A DNA stretch of 64,000 nt from Ectopseudomonas alcaliphila (GTDB taxonomy: Bacteria > Pseudomonadota > Gammaproteobacteria > Pseudomonadales > Pseudomonadaceae): positions 462,480-526,479 of the forward strand of contig NZ_FNAE01000002.1 in the NCBI RefSeq assembly GCF_900101755.1, written 5' to 3'. The position numbers and the translations under genes were made by a program. Positions 60,733 to 64,000 of the stretch are shown piece by piece. The notes under the pieces were generated by a model. It saw nothing but the letters and a program-made list of their open reading frames with translations, had not been told where the DNA came from and did no database searches. Position 1 is the stretch's first letter. Each line of letters begins with the position of its first letter.

Positions 60733-63504
60733 TTGAAATTCTCAAAGGGAATAGCCGGGCTTTTCAGCCTGGCCGTTGCGTTTTTCGCTAGTACAGCATT
60801 TGCCCAGCCCTCCAGTGTGGCTTTCTGGTACGCCGACGAGCCGCCATTACCCGAGCTTTCGCAGTTCGATTGGGTGGTTGTTGAGCCTGGGCATGTCTCC
60901 GCTTCCGACCTCGCTTATCTCAAGGCCCAGGGCCGCACCGTGTTCGCGTACCTGTCGGTAGGTGAATACGACGGTGATCTCGTCGCAGCCGGGCTGAAGG
61001 GCGCTGCCAGTGCCATCAGAAACAGTGCCTGGAATAGCCAGGTCATGGATCTCGAGGCATCCACCTGGCGCGACTATCTTCTTGACCGAGCCAGTGCTCT
61101 GAAACGGCAAGGCTATGACGGCGTTTTTCTCGATACGCTGGACAGCTTCCATCTTCAACCCAAAGCCGTTCAGGAGCCGCAGCGCCTGGCCCTGAAGAGT
61201 CTTCTGCAGCAGATGCATCGTCGCGAGCCCGAGCTCAAGCTGTTCTTCAATCGGGGCTTCGATGTTCTGCCTGAGCTGCCGGGCGTGGCTTCTGCCGTAG
61301 CCGTAGAGTCCCTTTACGCTGGGTGGGACGCTGCAGGTGGCGGTTATCGCCGGGTGCCTCAGCGTGATCGCGACTGGTTGCTGCCGCACCTCGATGCCGT
61401 CCGGTCAAAAGGCATTCCGGTCGTGGCAATCGAATACCTGCCCCCAGAGCAGCGCGAGGAGTCTCGCGAGCTTGCGGCTCGCCTGGTTCGTGAGGGCTTT
61501 ATTCCCTACATTACTTCGCCTGCACTGAATGCGCTGGGGATGAGCTCCATCGAGGTCCAGCCACGTCGTATCGGTTTGGTCTACGACCCACGGGAAGGCG
61601 AGGTCGAGGACAACCCGGGGCATATCTATCTTGGCGGGCTGCTTGAGTACCTGGGCTATCGCGTCGACTACTGGCCTGCGGACGCATCGCTGCCGCAGCG
61701 CTCGCTCAAGGGACTGTATGCCGGCGTCGTGGTATGGATGACCAGTGGCGCCCCGGAAAAGCGCGATATCTTCGAGGATTGGCTGAACAAGCGGCTCGAT
61801 GAACAGGTTCCGCTGGCGTTCTTTTCCGGCCTGCCGCTGGACAACGACAGCCTGCTCAGTCGTCTTGGCATTCGCACCCTGTCGCAGCCAATTAGCGATG
61901 ACGCGGTACTGGAGTCGCATGATGCGGCGCTGATCGGCGGGTTTGAGGCGCCCATGCGCTTGCGTACCCGAGAGTTGCCAGCGCTGACGGTTACCGACCC
62001 GGAAGTCACTCAGGCAGCCGTGGTGCTACGCGGTGGCGATAAGCGCTATGTGCCGGTTGCGACGGGCAGCTGGGGCGGTTTTGCGCTGACGCCCTATGTG
62101 TTCGAAGAGGGAATGGATCACCGTCGCTGGATCGTCGACCCGTTCGCTTTCCTTCAGCGCGCCTTTGCCTTGCCCCCCATACCAAGACCTGACACCACGA
62201 CTGAAAACGGTCGGCGTATCGCCACCGTGCACCTGGATGGCGACGGTTTCGTTTCGCGGGCTGAGGTGACCGGTACGCCTTACTCCGGCATTCAGGTACT
62301 GGACGATTTCATCACCCCCTATCCGTTGCTGACTTCGGTTTCGGTCATCGAAGGCGAGGTCGGTCCCAAGGGCATGTATCCACACCTGGCTCGCGAGCTG
62401 GAGCCGATTGCCCGCAAGATCTTTGCCGATCCCAAGGTCGAAGTCGCCAGCCACACCTACAGTCACCCGTTCTTCTGGCAGCCCGAGAAGTCGTCCCAAC
62501 GTGAGGACTTCGAGGCGCAGTACGGCTACATGATGGCCATTCCGGGCTACAAGACGCTGGACATGCAGCGCGAGGTCGTTGGCGCGCGCGATTACATCAA
62601 TCAGCGCCTGACCACGCCTGAGAAGCCGGTGAAGATGATCTTCTGGTCGGGTGATGCCATGCCCAGTGCCGAGACGCTCAAGCTGGCGTATGACAGCGGT
62701 CTGCCCAACGTCAACGGCGGCAACACGGTTCTGACCAATGCGTACCCTTCTCTGACCGGCCTCTATCCATTGATTCGTCCGACCTCCGGGGGCCTGCACT
62801 TCTACGCGCCGGTGATCAACGAGAACGTCTATACGAACCTGTGGACGGGCCCCTACTACGGCTTCCGTGGTGTGCAGGAAACATTCGCGCTGACGGATAG
62901 CCCGCGACGGCTGCGTGGCTTTCACCTGTATTACCACTTCTATTCGGGGACCAAGCAGGCCTCCATTCGCGTGATGAAGCAGACCTATCAGGCCATGGTC
63001 GACAGCCAGCCGCTGTCGCTGTGGATGAGCGATTACATCCAGCGGGTAGAGGGCCTTTACCGAGCGAGTCTGGCCAAGCGTAGCGATGGCGCTTGGTTGG
63101 TGAGGGGGCTCGTGGGTATGCGTACGCTGCGTCTCGACCCGGCTTTGGGCTGGCCCGATCTGTCGCGCTCCGAAGGCGTCGCGGGCGTGCGAGACCTGCC
63201 TCAGGGCCGTTACGTGCATCTCAGCGGGGCGGAGGCTGTGTTGGTGCTGCGCGAAACGCGTGATCCACGCCCGTCTCTGGAAGAGGCCAACATCCCGCTG
63301 ACTGCCTGGCGATACAGCGATGATGGAAATGTCACGTTTTCGTTCGAGGGAGAGTTCCCACTGACGTTCAGTGTGCGTTCGAACAAGGCGTGTCAGGTAC
63401 AGGTGGGTGGGAGTCGCTTTCAGGCGAAGGCTGACAATGGTATCTGGCACTTCGAGTTGCCAATGAAGCGGGTGAGAGATGGAAAGCTTATCTGCAACCA
63501 GTAA
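60733..63504 (+). CDS. pelA: Pel polysaccharide hydrolase/deacetylase PelA
   Basis: Periplasmic enzyme that deacetylates and can cleave Pel exopolysaccharide. 923 aa (about 948 in P. aeruginosa by memory). Signal peptide MKFSKGIAGLFSLAVAFFAS cleaved near AFA-QPS; GH114-like hydrolase domain at about 28-270 (FAYLSVGEYDGD, GYDGVFLDTLDSF); central region; polysaccharide-deacetylase-like domain from about 490 with HLDGDGF and ASHTYSHPF carrying metal-binding Asp/His. TTG start; no ATG or GTG gives an intact signal peptide. Overlaps pelB by 26 nt. Confidence 0.93.
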   Translation: MKFSKGIAGLFSLAVAFFASTAFAQPSSVAFWYADEPPLPELSQFDWVVVEPGHVSASDLAYLKAQGRTVFAYLSVGEYDGDLVAAGLKGAASAIRNSAWNSQVMDLEASTWRDYLLDRASALKRQGYDGVFLDTLDSFHLQPKAVQEPQRLALKSLLQQMHRREPELKLFFNRGFDVLPELPGVASAVAVESLYAGWDAAGGGYRRVPQRDRDWLLPHLDAVRSKGIPVVAIEYLPPEQREESRELAARLVREGFIPYITSPALNALGMSSIEVQPRRIGLVYDPREGEVEDNPGHIYLGGLLEYLGYRVDYWPADASLPQRSLKGLYAGVVVWMTSGAPEKRDIFEDWLNKRLDEQVPLAFFSGLPLDNDSLLSRLGIRTLSQPISDDAVLESHDAALIGGFEAPMRLRTRELPALTVTDPEVTQAAVVLRGGDKRYVPVATGSWGGFALTPYVFEEGMDHRRWIVDPFAFLQRAFALPPIPRPDTTTENGRRIATVHLDGDGFVSRAEVTGTPYSGIQVLDDFITPYPLLTSVSVIEGEVGPKGMYPHLARELEPIARKIFADPKVEVASHTYSHPFFWQPEKSSQREDFEAQYGYMMAIPGYKTLDMQREVVGARDYINQRLTTPEKPVKMIFWSGDAMPSAETLKLAYDSGLPNVNGGNTVLTNAYPSLTGLYPLIRPTSGGLHFYAPVINENVYTNLWTGPYYGFRGVQETFALTDSPRRLRGFHLYYHFYSGTKQASIRVMKQTYQAMVDSQPLSLWMSDYIQRVEGLYRASLAKRSDGAWLVRGLVGMRTLRLDPALGWPDLSRSEGVAGVRDLPQGRYVHLSGAEAVLVLRETRDPRPSLEEANIPLTAWRYSDDGNVTFSFEGEFPLTFSVRSNKACQVQVGGSRFQAKADNGIWHFELPMKRVRDGKLICNQ

Positions 63505-64000
63505 ACGCGAGCGCCAGACGCGCCTGCTCAACCCATGGATGATCGTGCTTGTCGCGCTCTTCGTGATTGCGCTGCTGGCTCTTTCCTATAAGAGTGAGGA
63601 CGTATTTCTCCCCTCTGCCGACTCCGCCCCTGACGCTGTTGCCATCAGCTATACCGAGTTGCTGATCAAGGCACACCCTGAAGATGACCAGCTGCGGTTG
63701 AGATTGATCGATCAGTTGATTCAGGTCGGTGACTTCAAGCGTGCCCGTGAGTACCTCGAACAGCTGCAAGGCCGCCTTTCGACCGTTACGCCATTCTATG
63801 TCGTGATGCTGGATATCCTCCGGGCCCAGGCCGATCCAGCAGGGATCAGCGAGGCGCAGCGTGCGCAGTTGATCGATGAGTTGCGCACGCTGCACGTTGC
63901 TGACCTGGATAACTCCATGCTGGAGCGTACGGCGCGTTACGCACTGGAGATCGGTGGTCTGGATGTTGCCGTTGCGTCCTACAGGGAACTCGCTGAGCGT
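63479..64000 (+). CDS. pelB: Pel export scaffold PelB (5' part only)
   Basis: Reads MESLSATSKRERQTRLLNPW with a membrane helix at about 20-42 (MIVLVALFVIALLALSY) and the beginning of a TPR superhelix (LRLRLIDQLIQVGDFKRARE). PelB is about 1,190 aa in P. aeruginosa: TPRs bind PelA and the C-terminus is an outer-membrane porin. Only 174 codons lie within the window. Confidence 0.88.
   Translation, partial: MESLSATSKRERQTRLLNPWMIVLVALFVIALLALSYKSEDVFLPSADSAPDAVAISYTELLIKAHPEDDQLRLRLIDQLIQVGDFKRAREYLEQLQGRLSTVTPFYVVMLDILRAQADPAGISEAQRAQLIDELRTLHVADLDNSMLERTARYALEIGGLDVAVASYRELAER

Overview
The window is high-GC gammaproteobacterial DNA. It most resembles a Pseudomonas of the mendocina/pseudoalcaligenes type: the gene families are AlgB/KinB, a long-form PstC/PstA phosphate transporter, a glcC-glcDEFG cluster, an MdcABCDEGH-MadLM malonate operon and the start of a pel operon. 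The genus is inferred from remembered protein similarity and gene order; no search was run. Coding is dense, and starts were set by ribosome sites, ATGA/TGATG overlaps and promoter positions.

Layout: (1) 1-4.3 kb: KinB (cut by the left edge) and AlgB on the minus strand, then a divergent two-gene unit (triple-BON periplasmic protein and a PA2169-type four-helix protein) behind a good sigma-54 promoter. (2) 4.3-5.2 kb: non-coding, hairpin-rich. (3) 5.2-14.5 kb: pstS, pstC, pstA, pstB, phoU with two Pho boxes, then a response regulator and an M23 peptidase. (4) 14.9-24.6 kb: first lateral-flagellum block: fliD, fliS, fliT-like, fliK, fliL, sigma-28, motA, motB (the lafBCDEFSTU order). Convergent to these lie a ToxR-like membrane regulator with a small ToxS-like partner, and two tandem lateral flagellin genes. 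(5) 24.8-34.7 kb: housekeeping island: rubredoxin, lactate/glycolate permease, malate synthase G, glcG/F/E/D and divergent glcC. (6) 34.7-46.3 kb: second lateral-flagellum block: flgA divergent from flgBCDEFGHIJKL and a LafW-like gene. (7) 46.7-48.5 kb: a PilJ-domain secreted protein and a lone TRAP-type binding protein. (8) 48.9-57.4 kb: malonate decarboxylase operon with its MadLM transporter and LysR regulator. (9) 57.6-60.4 kb: thioesterase, zinc alcohol dehydrogenase, MarR regulator and glutathione transferase. (10) 60.7 kb to the end: pelA and the 5' part of pelB, behind two FleQ-like boxes.

The most notable system is a second (lateral-type) flagellum split in two by conserved metabolic genes. 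The window holds rod, rings, hook, junction proteins, cap, filament, motor, export chaperones and a dedicated sigma-28. It holds no export gate, MS-ring, switch, ATPase, FlgM, FlgN or LafK-like activator, so these must lie elsewhere or be shared with the polar system. Three flagellar units (fliD operon, ToxR/S-like pair, flgB operon) have recognisable sigma-54 -24/-12 elements. The two flagellin genes share a different, conserved upstream element that I propose is read by the local sigma-28. The ToxR/ToxS-like pair under its own sigma-54 promoter suggests an envelope-sensing input into lateral flagellation.

Intergenic space carries a family of paired inverted repeats with GTAG ends (REP/BIME type), one of them inside the flg operon, and a 141-bp MITE-like element at 59.6 kb.
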